Shown one piece after another: positions 1-11,300 of a stretch of 64,000 nucleotides of DNA. Numbering within the stretch: the first letter of the stretch is position 1; the number at the start of each line of letters is the position of its first letter. The position numbers were made by a program, and so were the translations under genes. Under the pieces are notes generated by a model. That model saw only the letters and a list, made by a program, of their open reading frames with translations, did not search any database and was not told where the DNA came from. The stretch covers positions 92,605,447 through 92,669,446 of the forward strand of contig NC_086180.1 in NCBI RefSeq assembly GCF_023053635.1. Direction: 5' to 3'. This DNA comes from Elgaria multicarinata webbii (lineage: Eukaryota; Chordata; Lepidosauria; Squamata; Anguidae).

Positions 1-600
1 TGGGAGTTAAACTTACCGAGGTCAGGCTGAGGCTTCACACCTGGAGGTTATCTCCTGCCTGGGCTAATTGGGCTTTGTGTGAGAAGAAAGAACCGACTCC
101 CTCATTAGGAGACAAACAGATAAAAGCTGATGGGATTAAGCTGGGGGTTCGTCTTTAGCCCCGAGGCTATGGATGTCTACGGTTGCCCGGTTAGGGAACT
201 GGGAGAGCGTTAGGAAGCCGTACTTTGGCTGTGAGCTGGTTTCTCTAAAGGCAAGTTGGTCGGTTTGACCAGGGAAGGGAAATTTAGTGGATTGACTGTC
301 GGTTCTTGTATGAATGGATTTATGGGTGGCTCTGCCTGACTTGTATCTGTTTTATCCATTCCCTACCCCTATTCCCTCTTATGTTCTGTTTTATGTACCT
401 GTCTATAGCTGCTACCGACCAAGTGCCTATTTAGTAGCTGTCTTTTTACAATAAACCTTTTATCTTGGTTACTTCGGGTGTTGGTGTGTTTTATTCCAAG
501 GAAGTACTGGTTCTTCGGGCGAGAGCAATTGGGGAAAAGACCCTGGGGAAGGACTGATTAACTCAGACTTCCATTACAGCTTTGTCAGAGATTAACTGAG
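1..600 (+). other. Possible LTR end (fossil), unassigned
   Basis: No protein is recognisable. A polyadenylation signal (AATAAA near 451) is followed by about 130 bases resembling an LTR R-U5 end, closing near 580 with TTACA. The window begins inside the feature, so neither an upstream boundary nor a partner LTR can be seen. It could equally be the 3' end of another retroelement. Low confidence. Confidence 0.25.
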
Positions 601-1035
601 TTTCCTGGCGAAAGCTTCTGTTCCTGAATCTCTTGACCCCGTGCCTTGCGTCCTGATTCCTGATTCCTGCCGTGACTCCGGACCGGTTCGTGACCACATC
701 TCTCTGTTCCTGACTCCTACATTGACCTTGGACTGTATTGTGACACCGTTTGCCTGCTCTTGCCCTGTTGGACCCTTGGACTGCTGTTTGGACTTTGCTG
801 ACTGCCGTTTGTGCTGACCCTGGACTGAACTCTTGCCCACGTTGCCTGCCAAAGCCCTGGACCTTGGACTTGCCACAAACTACTCTCCCTGCCGTAAGCT
901 TGGACCCCGTGCCTTGCCTTCATCCCCCATTTGCTCCCATACCTTCCCTACCTCCTCTGCTGGGCTCCCAGCCTCTAGCAAACTGCTGGGTTTCTAAATA
1001 AACGTACATTTAACCAGCTGTGAGCATTCCGTTGT
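600..1035 (+). other. CTGAC/CTTGGAC-rich low-complexity stretch with AATAAA
   Basis: An imprecise array of short words (CCTGACT, CCTTGGACT, TGCTGACC) runs from about 640 to 870 and ends in a region with AATAAA near 996. Open frames on both strands here have biased composition and match no known protein. It may be the tail of a second LTR-like element next to the first. Family unknown. Confidence 0.3.
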
Positions 1036-1390
1036 TATCTTGTCAGCACTTGGGCAGCTTTCCCGGACAGGATTCACTTAACTGATTTAATATGGTTTTT
1101 CTCCACAAGGTTGAGGCATTGACCCTGGAGCAGGACTGTGGGTGTTTGTTTTTGGCAGGGAAGGACATGGTCTGCCCCTTCCCAGTGAGGGCATTTAAGC
1201 CCCTGGATTGTGGGGGGATGAAAACGCAACATGATGGCAAGATGGTGGATAGGGGATCATCCTGTCACAATGCCAAAAAAAAGTAGCCATAATTGTTCCA
1301 CAGGTGTTTTCCTGCCCAATTAGCTTGTGAATAGTGACTTGATGAGGGCCATTCTCTGATTTTTCACTCCATGCTTTAGTCCAGCCTTCT

Positions 1391-1503
1391 TCACCCTTAT
1401 TCCCTCCAGTTGTTTGGGAGTTGAATTCCCATCAGCCACAACCAGCATGGCAAATGGCCAGGAATGCTAGGAGTTGTAGTCCAAAACATTTCAAGGACAC
1501 CAG
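1391..1503. repeat. Palindromic MITE fragment (GGAGTTGTAGTCC family)
   Basis: Contains the inverted words GGGAGTTGAATTCCCATCAG and GGAATGCTAGGAGTTGTAG, half of a short fold-back element. Clearer copies lie at 2,150-2,275 and 54,808-54,926. Such palindromes with no coding capacity are typical of non-autonomous DNA transposons. Confidence 0.5.
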
Positions 1504-1574
1504 ATTGTTTAGGGCTTAGCTCACCCCCCTCCAATCACTCTAGTTCTGTTAAGAATAGGGGATGCTTCCAGACT

Positions 1575-1599
1575 GGGTGGGTGGGTGGGTGGGTGGGTG
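1575..1599 (+). repeat. (GGGT)n microsatellite
   Basis: About six uninterrupted GGGT units. Confidence 0.9.
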
Positions 1600-2149
1600 A
1601 GGGCTCGCAGCACTATTGATATTTTTCTAGTAAGAAAAAAAGAAGGACGAAGTGATGGGGAAAGATGAGAGGGTCACAAGTGGACATTGTCTGGGTGCCT
1701 TGTGAAATTCTGTGCATGAGACAGAGCAATTGCACAATAAAATCCTTCTGGAAACACCTAAAGATATGCACCACTACTTAAAGAAGCATATATACTAGTC
1801 CTCCCTTCTCACATTAACTTATGTTCTTGGGATAGGTTAACATGTGTCAGTTAAACTGAGTTGCTGTTGTTGCAAGAGTGTAGGCCAAGTTAGTCTGCAG
1901 TATAGGTTTGCCAACTGACCAAAGGAGTGTCAGGCCTTGTTCTTGTGCCTTTGACAGCAGCTTGATGCACAAAAATCAATGTATGAAGCTTTTCAGAGCC
2001 TTAACATCTGTGAATAAAATACTTTCATGTTTTGCTATTAAAGGCATCACAACTTCAAGCTGGCAATGCTACTTACTGCAGGAGCAAAAAGGGTCACAGA
2101 TCTAGGCTACCCATCCTTAATTCCAGAACATCCCTTTGTGTGCAGTTGC
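1600..2149. other. No feature recognised
   Basis: AT-moderate unique-looking DNA. The open frames are short and lack family motifs. I see nothing to annotate. Confidence 0.4.
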
Positions 2150-2275
2150 GCTGACCTTCCCCAACCTGGCGTCCTCCATATGCACCAAACTATAACACCC
2201 ATCATCTTCAGCCAGCCTGGCCAATGGTCAGAGGTTATAGAAGCTGTAGTCCAAAAGATCGAGAGAACACCATGT
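2150..2275. repeat. Palindromic MITE copy (CCAACCTGG...TGTAGTCC)
   Basis: Starts with CCCCAACCTGGCGTCCTCC and runs through CAGCCTGGCCAATGG to GCTGTAGTCCAAAAGATCG, the same order as the copy at 54,808-54,926. Diverged and non-coding. Confidence 0.5.
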
Positions 2276-3270
2276 GTCTATCTCTGCTTTAAATGTTTTT
2301 TGTGGGCTCTGCCACTCAGCCTTCTAGGACTGAGGGAAGGTCTGTCTTGACCCATAAGCTGCCAGCCCCCACACCTCCAGAGCTGCCATCCTAGCCATTA
2401 GAGAGGGACCAAAGTGGGACGGAGAGAAGTTAGAGGAGGATAGTCTGGTGCCAAATAGAGTCCACTGATGCTCTGTCTGTGGACCAAGGGAACATACAGA
2501 ATGGAGCCAAATCTGAAGACAGGAATTGGTGTCATAGAAGTGTTGGACCTAGCTGGGAAGGAGGAACCATATCATTGGGATCCACTTCAGGCAGCGAAAT
2601 GGACACACATTTGTTATGGATAAGATGGAGGGAATGTCATCAGCTGAATAGGGGAAACGGGGAGGGTGGGTCAGTGGGGGCCTCTGTATCAGAAGGCAGA
2701 GTCAGATGAATGCAGTGGGGGGGAACAAGTTGGAGGGAGGGAGGGAGGGAGAGAGAGAGAAGGTTAAGTTATGTTGGACAAAACCTGTTTTAATTCTGAG
2801 TGGGAAGCAGTATGATTATAGGAGAAGGAGGAGATATTGAGAAGGCCGTACAAAAGCTCCCCTCTCCCCCATGACACTTGATATTCCCCAGAGACAGTCC
2901 AGCATGTTACTGTTTCAAGTCTCCTTTCCATTTGTAAGACAATTAAGTCCAGAGTCCAAATTTACCTAACTGTAGTCAGTGCCTATGGAATACGATCCAA
3001 GGTATCTGTGCTGATCTTCCAGGACCTGATAGCAGTCAGGCAGCAAAGGTTTAATTCCATTTGAAGTTTTCAGAGCGTTGCAAATTACCTGCCTCTTTAC
3101 CTCAGTTTGCCCCTGTAAAATGGCTTCCTGCTGGAGTCTACAAGTGAGCCCTGTAATAAATTGTTCCAGGGTGGCATGTTTGTGTTTAGTGTTCAAGCAA
3201 GTCCGTCCCCCCACCCCCTTGCCCCTCAACCCCAGCCTATGTTTTCTGGGGGGCCTCCAACAAGCATCCA
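2276..3270. other. Unassigned DNA with a GA-rich tract
   Basis: Contains a purine run of GGGA then GA units at about 2,735-2,760. No gene, RNA or repeat family was recognised in the rest. Confidence 0.4.
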
Positions 3271-3502
3271 GCATTCAGTGCCTTCCATAAGTATTCATCT
3301 CCCTGCACTTTGACTTGTCCATATTTTGTTGTGTTACAGCTTAGAATTAAAATGGAGTTCATTAGCATGATTACCAATTGATTTACACAATATACTTAAC
3401 ACTTTGAAGGTGCAAATTATTTTTTATTGCGGCACAAAACAAAATGAGTTGGCCTTTGAGGATCGCATAAGTATTCACCCCCCTGTCCTGTAACACCCCT
3501 AA

Positions 3503-3652
3503 AAAAGGTATTATTATTATTATTTATTTACATTTATATATCGCCCCATAGCCAAAGCTCTCTGGACAGTTTATGAAGATTAAAACATTGAACATTAAAA
3601 AAAGATATACAAATTTTAAAAAGCATAAAAACAGACAATATCCATTTAAAAC
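3503..3652 (-). repeat. LINE/SINE 3' tail (GGGCGGTATA...AAATAAATAA type)
   Basis: Reading the minus strand, the phrase around CCATAGCCAAAGCTCTCTGG followed by an ATAAATAA-type tail matches the + strand copies at 20,313-20,377 and 59,692-59,757. It interrupts the Tc1-like element. Confidence 0.6.
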
Positions 3653-4351
3653 AACTATTCTGGGGTCAGGTGCAACCAACTGCCTTCAGAAGTCACATTA
3701 GTTGAATGGAGCCCACCTGTGTGCAATTCAAGTGTCACATGATCTTGAATAAAATATTCCTGTTTCTGGAAGGCCCCAGAGTTTGCTGGAGAGCATATTT
3801 AAACAGCGTTATGAAGACCAACTAGCTATCAATACAAGTCAGGGATAAAGTTTTGGAGATGCATCAATCAGGGTAGGGTTATAAAACTATGAACATCTCC
3901 CCAGAGCATCATTAAATCCATTATTGCAAAATGGAAAGGACATGGCACAACTGTGACTCTGACTAGAGAAGTTCTGACCAGAACTTATGGGGGTACATCT
4001 TGATGAGGGCTTTGCCCCAGGGTGGATCTGCAGTGGCGGCAGGTCAACTATATAATGCAGCCACCATCGTGAATCCATCCAGAGGCAAAGCCCCAAAGCT
4101 CCGCTTTAAAAGAGTTGGCTACTTACCATGACTTTTTCCTGTCAGCAAGGCGCAGATGCACATTTGCCATCTGTCCCCATCCACTGACATTGCACCAGAG
4201 GCTTTTCCCAGCCAATGCCTCACCCTGAATGGTTGGCCAGCCGGGACAAGGGGAGGAGCAGGCCAGAGCACCAAATGGCCGCTGGGCCACTTCCGCGCAT
4301 CTGCGGACCATTGTTTTAAATAAATAAATGATAAACAAATAAAAGTGTGTG

Positions 4352-5626
4352 CACTGTTTCCCGAAATTTGCCGTCGTCCTTCTGTTTTACTGCCTGGGCA
4401 AGCTCTTCCCACTTACGGCTGATATAGACTGACTTTTTCCTTCTCAGTAAGGCCTTGTATGCCGATCTTTTCTCTATCAGAGTTTTTAGAAGCGTATTCG
4501 AGTTGGCCTTTCTGACCTTTCTGCTTAACCCCATTAATTCTTTTTTCATGTTTCTGCATTCTTTATCAAACCAGCCAGTGTTTCGGGATTTAGCGCTGCC
4601 ATATGGTCCTGACTGGACAAAAAGGGGTTTCAAGTAATTCACAATCTGTTGGTAGCCCTCCAAACAACCTAGCTCCCCTTTTTCAATCTGCTCTTTAAAA
4701 CCCATGAGGATTGGACCGTGAAGCAGATTTACTACTTTGGAACTCAAGGATCCTGACCATTTGATTCTTCTGCTACCTCTGGGACCCAGCTCAATGGAGT
4801 AGGTTTTTTTGACGCTAGTTCGCGTGTCCAAGGCTTGCATCACTAGTTTAATAGGAAAATGGTCGCTTTCAGGCCGGTCTTCCACAGAAAATTTTTTAAT
4901 GTTGTGGAGCAGGTCAGGGGAAATTATAAAATAGTCCACTACACTGCCCCCCCCATGAGAGAGGTATGTGTAGTGACCATTAGAGTTGTCAACTACACTA
5001 CCGTTCAAAATTAACAGAGAATGTAGGTATGCAAGCATTATTAAATTTTTGCCATACTTATTTATTCTTTTGTCATGAGAGTGCCTTTCTAAAAAGAAGC
5101 CATCGTCCAACGGGACAGGCAACTGTTTCAGTAACTCTGTATTTGATTGCCCCAGACGGGCGTTTAGATCACCTCCTATGATAAAATGGGGATTTTCAAA
5201 GTGTTGTTCTATTTCGCTTATTGCCAACTTCAGTGATGACCAAATGGGAGACACCTCCATAGTTGCTGGGGGCACATAGACGTTTATACAATGTAAGGAG
5301 GAGCCATTTTTGAAGGATACACGGACAATAAGAATCCCCTCATAGCTCTGAGGAGCCACTGTTACTGAAACGTAGTCCAAATCTACTGAAATGAGGGTTG
5401 CCAAACCCCCACTGGCACGGCCAAATTTGTTTTGCCTTGTTGCCGCTTTTGTAAAGGATTTATATCCTTGGAGCTGAGGTTGAGAGCTGTCTTCCACCCA
5501 TGTTTCTTGTAGGAAGATTATGGAAAACTGTTGTAAAAATTCAACGAAATCCTTGTCAACTAATTTTCCCATCCAACCCGATACGTTCCAGGAGACTATT
5601 TTTAGTGTCGGAGAAGTTGTTTCCAC
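4352..5626 (-). pseudogene. LINE ORF N-terminus: AP-type endonuclease domain
   Basis: An uninterrupted frame of about 420 residues starting METTSPTLKIVSWNVSGW. It has the classic apurinic-like endonuclease motifs: IVSWNVSG, FLQETW, INVYVPP, GGDLNARLG, VVDYFIIS and a terminal SDHFPI with the catalytic Asp-His pair. In non-LTR elements this domain nicks the target. A basic linker (KKELMGLSRKVRK) follows. The frame runs past the element edge at 4,352 into flanking DNA by chance, so the last few residues are not part of the LINE. Truncated because the reverse transcriptase that should follow was lost at the inversion. Confidence 0.8.
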
Positions 5627-5752
5627 TGGCTCTCTTCTTAGTCAGTAGTTTTGTGTGTCAGCAGGGGATCTTACTGGCTCTGGTCACTTTTGGCAGAGCT
5701 CTCCATTGTTCTCCTATAATACTTCTCCTATAATGGGGGTTGGAAAACCCAA

Positions 5753-6696
5753 GTGGAGGCAGCCAAATACTCAGCTATAAGATCAGCCAAAGCAATATTA
5801 TCATATGGAAGACACAAAGGTGGCTCCTTGGTTGCCCCTACCCTGAAGCTTTTTGTAGCCAAAGTTCTCCCGCAACTATTGTATGGGGTAGAATTATGGG
5901 GTCAAGACTCTATTTCATCAGTAGAGACCGTACAGAACATGGTGTTGAAGGAATTGTTAGCTCTTCCAGTAGGGGTTCCCGCCGCCTTATTAAGAATGGA
6001 GGTGGATTTGCCCTCCTTTAAGTCAAGAATCCACAAGAGTATCATACTTTATGGGAAAAAGTTAATGACCCTAGATGAAAACAACTTAGCTAAAAAATGT
6101 TTCAATGAACAGTTGGCGAAGGGCGGATGGGCACATAACTGGTTAACTTTGTCCCAGCTCTATGTCAAGGAGGTGCAGGAGTTGCTAGCAAAAGGAGCAT
6201 TGGAGATAGAATCTATGAGGCTGATGCCCAAGGAAACGAAATAGCTAGCCAATTACAGGCCTTCTCTCCATGGTTTAGTTTTATTAAGAAAGAACAGTAC
6301 TTTGCACAATATTTGCTCGACCTATCGTTTCCTGCCCTAAGAAAGGCCTTTACTGCCCTTCGTTTCCAGACAATGCCCTCTGCTTTCTTGGAGGGGAAGT
6401 ATAAAAAAGTCCCCCATGCCCAGCGGATCTGTATCTGTGGCTCGGGGGAGATTGAAGACCTAGCGCATTACCTTCTGCGTTGCCCTCTGTACAAAGAAAT
6501 CAGGGAGCGTTTTCTAAAGGAACTATTGTTAGCAAGAGCGGGTTGGCACACCAGAGACATTATCTGCGATCTGCTGGCGGACCATAGTAAAGCAATCACA
6601 ATCAAAGTAGCAAAGTTTGCTGCTGCAGCCCAAAAAATCAGAAATAACTTTCTTAACACAGTCTGCGTAGATTGTAAGGGGGACCATTTGATTTAA
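5753..6696 (+). pseudogene. LINE ORF C-terminus (post-RT region with Cys/His motif)
   Basis: Two adjacent frames (5,753-6,244 and 6,313-6,696) encode the end of a LINE reverse transcriptase protein: KVLPQLLYGVELWG, then a terminal zinc-like motif RICICGSGEIEDLAHYLLRC. Such C-terminal Cys-His modules are found in several APE-type LINE clades. The frame is closed by a stop at 6,242-6,244. It belongs to the 3', uninverted segment of the twin-primed insertion. Confidence 0.7.
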
Positions 6697-7827
6697 TAAC
6701 CTTGTATAAACTATCATCAGAGATCCCACCTATCTGATAGTGCCAGTTATTGACTGTTAGCACTTCAGGTTAAAATGTAATCACTGAAATTATTCTTGTG
6801 ACTTTGACATGCATGTCACCAGTGTGATAGCAAAGGGCGGGCGCTGCAGACAAACGGAACACCCCTAGAAAGATCTACAGATTGTCTCCGTGGATAATAA
6901 AGGATTGTACCCTAAAGATTATGAATATTGTAAATAATGTGTGTTGCGATGTTAGCAACTTTGTATTTTGTAATGGTCTTTGTGCCACAAACTTTGTGCC
7001 ACAAACAAATGTGTGTTGCGATGTTAGCAACTTTATATTTTGTAATGGTCTTTGTGCCACAAACAAATAAACCATTCATTCATTCATTCATAAAAGTGTG
7101 TGGATGTGTAGAGCTGGAGCTCCCCATTCCTCCTCCTCCTCTCCCCCCGCTGTAGTTTTTTCTTTTTGTTTATCTGTAAATGCGAACCTTCACATTTACA
7201 GATTTTTTTTTTAAAAAAAAGAACCAAAAAAAGCTGCCCCATCTAGCACCCATGCAATGTCCTGCTGCACACATGGGCTTGGGTACATGGGCACGGAGGA
7301 GTGACAGCAACTCATTCATACAAAACCCGTACTTGCGCACCTTCCTGTGCAGATAACAGGAAGGAGTGCTGATGCAGGAGTTCGAGGCGTCGGGGTGCAG
7401 ATGTGACGCCATCAAGACGCGACCTGGATAAGGAGGGCATTAGAGGAGCAATCAAGAGGCCAATGGTAACTGAAGAACTGGAGAGATCCACAGCTGAGAT
7501 GGCAGAAATTGTCCATGGGACAACTATCACCCAGAGGCACCACAAAGCTGGGCTTTATGAAAGAGGGGTGGGAAGAAAGATATTACAGGGGGTGGGGGTG
7601 GATCCCATGCAATCCCCATTTGGATTTGGCATCTGAGAGGCACAGCAAACATGTGGGGAAAGGTTCTCTGGTCTGATGAGACTAAAACTGAACTTTTGGG
7701 CCTTGGCACCAAACGCTATATGGGGCTCAAAGCCAAAGGTGCACATTGTCCTGAGAACACCCTTCCCAAGGTGAAGCATGGTGGTGGCAACAGCATGTTG
7801 TGAGGGTTGCTTTTCATTGGCCCTGTT

Positions 7828-8159
7828 CAGAAGACATCTTAAACCACGGCTTTAACCACATTACATTCACTGTACATCACTTGGGATCCGAATCCTGAAT
7901 CTGAGGCGATTCAGGGTGATTCAGAGGGCTTTGAAGCAGATCTGAATCAAATCAAAACAGGTCTGAATCAGTCTGAAGCGAATCACATGATCCAAATCCA
8001 TTTGGATTGATTCTGACCTTTTTCAAGGATAGATATGAAAATTGGTGCCATGATATGGCTTCAATAGGGCTTCATTCTGGCAAAGTTAGAAGCACATTGG
8101 TTCATCCCCTGATTTTTAGGATTTTTTTTTTAATGATGTTTTAAAATTATTATATTTAC
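7828..8159. repeat. MITE-like repeat (GGTGCCATGATATGG / TTCATCCCCTGATTTTT family), part 1
   Basis: Carries phrases shared with 13,801-13,930, 26,140-26,250 and 30,300-30,420: a 'gata..gatg..aaattggtgcc' block, then 'agggcttt..gcatac', then 'tcatcc.ctgattttt'. Contains GATTCAG/CTGAATC inverted words near 7,900-7,990. The full-length L1 inserted right after it. Confidence 0.45.
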
Positions 8160-8177
8160 AAATACGTTGTCATTTTT
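8160..8177. repeat. L1 target-site duplication, left copy
   Basis: 18-bp AAATACGTTGTCATTTTT, identical to 13,783-13,800. Read on the minus strand, the cut site is CTTT/AAAAATG, fitting the TTTT/AA preference of L1 endonuclease. Confidence 0.9.
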
Positions 8178-8349
8178 TAAAATATTTTTATTAAACTTAA
8201 ACATACATCAGTACCATAACAAAACAAAACAAATGTTTTTTTTACAAATTAAAATCATAATACATAGAATTGAATAACATTTCTAATTTAATATTTTGAC
8301 ATCATCCCATAACATAAAGTGCAACCCCCCACCCCGGGATCTATTCCTG

Positions 8350-11300
8350 TTTCCAAAATCTCATTTTTTCTTCTGGAGGTGGTTTTCCACTCCCCTTAGA
8401 TAATGCATATTCTAGGAACTGATTCCAAATTCCCTCAAAATAATTCATTTTTGTTATCCCTCTTCTTACTTTTACATTACATGTCAATTTATCATTTATA
8501 GCAATATCCCAAATCTCTTTATACCAATCTTCGACATGATAATCTCCTTGTACCTTCCAGTTCCTAGATATGAACTATCTAGGAACTTGCTGCTGTCAGC
8601 AAATTCGTTATCAGTTCTTTTGTTTCTTTATTACACTTTAATTCTCCATATAATGATAGCAATGCCACCATAGGTGTCTCTTCAATCTCCATTCCAACAA
8701 TATCTTTTATCTCTTTAAACACCATTTTCCACAATTTTTGAACAAATTCACATTCCCACCACACATGTAAATACATTCCTTTTTTTTTTACATCCTCTCC
8801 AGCAATTTGCTGAGTTCAGCTTGTTCATTTTATTTAATCTCACCAGGGTTAGATACCACCTCCATATAATCTTATAGTAATTCTCTTTTATTCTCACTGA
8901 CATGTTTCTCAACACTCTTTGTCTCCATATTCCCTCCCAACTCTGTTGCCCTATTTATACCTTCAGATCAGTTGCCCATACCATCTTGCCCATATTTTCT
9001 GACTCCCCCTTCCCAACCAATATTCTATATATTTCACTCATCAAACCTTTTATCCTTTTATTTTCTCCCTTCTCAACTTCTCTCCTTAAAATCAATTCCT
9101 TAAATTTCATCATTTCTCTACACTCTCCGTTGTCTTTTAACCATTTCTTCGTCCACTGTTCTAATTGGTAATAATTTAACCACGATAAATTCTTCTCCTT
9201 TAGTGCCTCTTCTAATTCTTCTCGAGTGTTCATCCTCCTTAACCAATTTTTTAGCTTCATTATATCCCTCTCTATTAAAATTTTCCCCAATTTATCTTTT
9301 AGGTTCCCTGGAAAGTTTCCTAACATTATCACTGGTGTTATTGAGGAAATACTTGGAAGTAAATCCTTTTTATATACACGCCACATTTCCCAGTAATTTT
9401 TTAGAAGGGGGTTCTCTATTTCTCCCCCCCCCCCATTTTTTATTATATTCTCTAAAAAATATATTTTCCAATTTCCAATCTTCGTCCATTCCTTTTCTAT
9501 CCTCCAACCAACTTAAGTCTCCTACTCCTAACATACTTTCTACTATATGTCTTAGTCTATTAGCTACGTAATATAATTTTATATTTGGGAGTCCTAATCC
9601 TCCTTTTTTGTGTGTTAAATACCACCTTTTTTAATTTAATCTTGCTTTCCTATCCCCTTTACAAAAATTTTTACAAATATTTTGCCAACTTTTTATCTCT
9701 TTTTCAGATATTCTTATTGGTAACATTCTAAATACAAAATTTACCTTTGGTAATATCTTCATTTTTACTATAGCTATTCTTCCAAACCACGATAAATTTA
9801 ATCCTTTATATTTTTCTAATTTATCTATAACTTCTTTTTTCAAGTTGTTTAAGTTCTTCTTTTCTAAATTTTTTGTAATTCTAATTCCCAAATATTTAAT
9901 CATTTTTTTAATTTTCATATTCTTCTCTTTACTTTCCCAATCCTTCCCTTCCTTTTTGGTATAATTAAGAAACATCATCTCTGACTTTGTCCAGTTTATT
10001 CTCAATCCCGTAACTTCTTCAAAATCCCTCAGATGTTGCTTAATTCTTTCCATTTTCTCTAATGGATTCCTAATTGTCAACAATGTATCATCTGCAAACA
10101 TATTTATTTTTATTTTTATTTTATTATATCCTACTCCCTCTATATTATCATCTTCTCTTATCACATTTGCCAATAGTTCTATAACCAATACAAATAGGAC
10201 CGGTGAGAGTGGGCATCCTTGTCTAGTTCCTCGGGCCAGTTGTATCTTTTCTGTAATTCCATCATTTATCACCACTGAAGCTGTATTTTGTGAGTATAAT
10301 TGTGCAATTAAACCTTTGAATCTATTTCCAAACCCCATTTTTTTCTATTATTCTCTTTAGTGCCTGCCAGCTCACACAAACGCCTTAAATATATCCAACG
10401 CTATTATTCCTGCTTTTGTCTTTATCTTTTTTGCCTCCTGTACCATGTTTAAAACTCTTCCCACTAAGTTATGCATTTGTCTACTCGCCGCAAAACCACA
10501 CTGATCATCTCCAATATAATTACCTATAAAAGTATTCATCCTCCTTGCCATTATAGCTGGAAAAAAAAATTGCGTCCTGATTTATTAATGAAATAGGTCT
10601 ATAGGAATCTGGGACTGTTAAATCCTTATCCGGCTTTGGAATTAATATAATTAATGATTGTTCCCATGATGGTGGTATCTTCTCTCCTTTTATTATTCCA
10701 TTATATAAATTCAATAATTTTGGTACCAATATTTTTTTTGAATGTTTTATAATACTCAGATCCCAACCCAATTAAACCCGGGGGATTTACCCCCTTTCAA
10801 TTTCTCAATAGCTTCCTCTATTTCCCTTTGAGATATATCCTTCTCCATTAAATCTTTATCCTCTTCTATTAGACCCTTCTTTATATGTTTATCTATATAT
10901 CTCTCCATCTTCATCTTTAGTGTATCCTTCTCTTTATATAATTCTTGATAAAATTCCTGAAATATCTTTATTTTCCCTTTCATGATACTACATGGTTTTC
11001 CTAGTTTATGTTTCACTATCCCTATCGAGTTCTTTGACTTTTCCTTTTGTGTGAGCCTTGCTAGCAACTTTGAATTTTTATTGCTATTCTCAAAATACTC
11101 TTTTCATATAAATCAAATTCTTCTGTACTTCTTCTAAATTCTTATTATCTAATTCTTTCTTTTTTGCTTGTAATTCTATCAATATTGGTTTATTTCTGCT
11201 TTGCAAATACTCTTTTTCTAGCTTCTTAATTCCTTCCTCTAAGTTTTTCTGTATTTCCTCTTGTTGCCTCCTTGCACCAATACCCCCATTCTCGTTAATT

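Larger units (their letters stand above)
4339..7102 (+). mobile_element. APE-type LINE, Vingi/I-like, with inverted 5' part (twin priming)
   Basis: A perfect 13-bp target duplication (ATAAAAGTGTGTG) lies at 4,339-4,351 and 7,090-7,102. The left part (4,352 to about 5,735) carries the 5' end and endonuclease on the minus strand. The right part (about 5,736-7,089) carries the ORF C-terminus and 3' UTR on the plus strand and ends in an (ATTC)n tail. This is the structure expected from twin priming: inverted 5' segment, then 3' segment, between one pair of duplications. The central reverse transcriptase is absent. The 3' UTR contains two copies of a roughly 70-base unit (TGTGTTGCGATGTTAGCAAC at about 6,940 and 7,010). 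The Vingi-like assignment rests on the endonuclease plus the C-terminal CxC...H...C motif and is tentative. Confidence 0.75.
3995..7416 (+). mobile_element. Non-autonomous DNA element (CATCTTGATG...CATCAAGA ends), split by a LINE
   Basis: Begins CATCTTGATGAGGGCTTTGC and ends GCCATCAAGACGC, giving inverted termini of roughly 8-10 bases. A related, less interrupted copy lies at 21,283-21,815 with the same start (TCTTGATGAGG) and end (CATTGTCAAGATGC). It sits in the Tc1-like element and is interrupted at 4,339-7,102 by a LINE. No transposase is present. Superfamily unresolved; no convincing target duplication was seen. Confidence 0.55.
3271..7825 (+). mobile_element. Tc1/mariner-like DNA transposon, decayed and multiply interrupted
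   Basis: The left end CAGTGCCTTCCATAAGTATT at 3,271 is a typical Tc1-family terminus. The element is visible as 3,271-3,502, 3,653-3,994 and 7,417-7,825. The last piece encodes transposase remnants, including LWSDETK and PKVKHGGG, which in Tc1 transposases lie in the DDE catalytic core. The frame is broken and the right terminal repeat is absent, so the copy is dead. Two insertions separate the pieces: a LINE/SINE tail (3,503-3,652) and a MITE that itself contains a LINE (3,995-7,416). Confidence 0.8.

Noticed and set aside
592-1001. Overlapping frames on both strands near the start
   Set aside because: Low-complexity CTGAC/CTTGGAC repeats produce open frames on both strands with biased composition.
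4316-5626. 436-codon frame as a host AP-endonuclease
   Set aside because: It is a LINE endonuclease within a twin-primed insertion; its last residues are flanking DNA.
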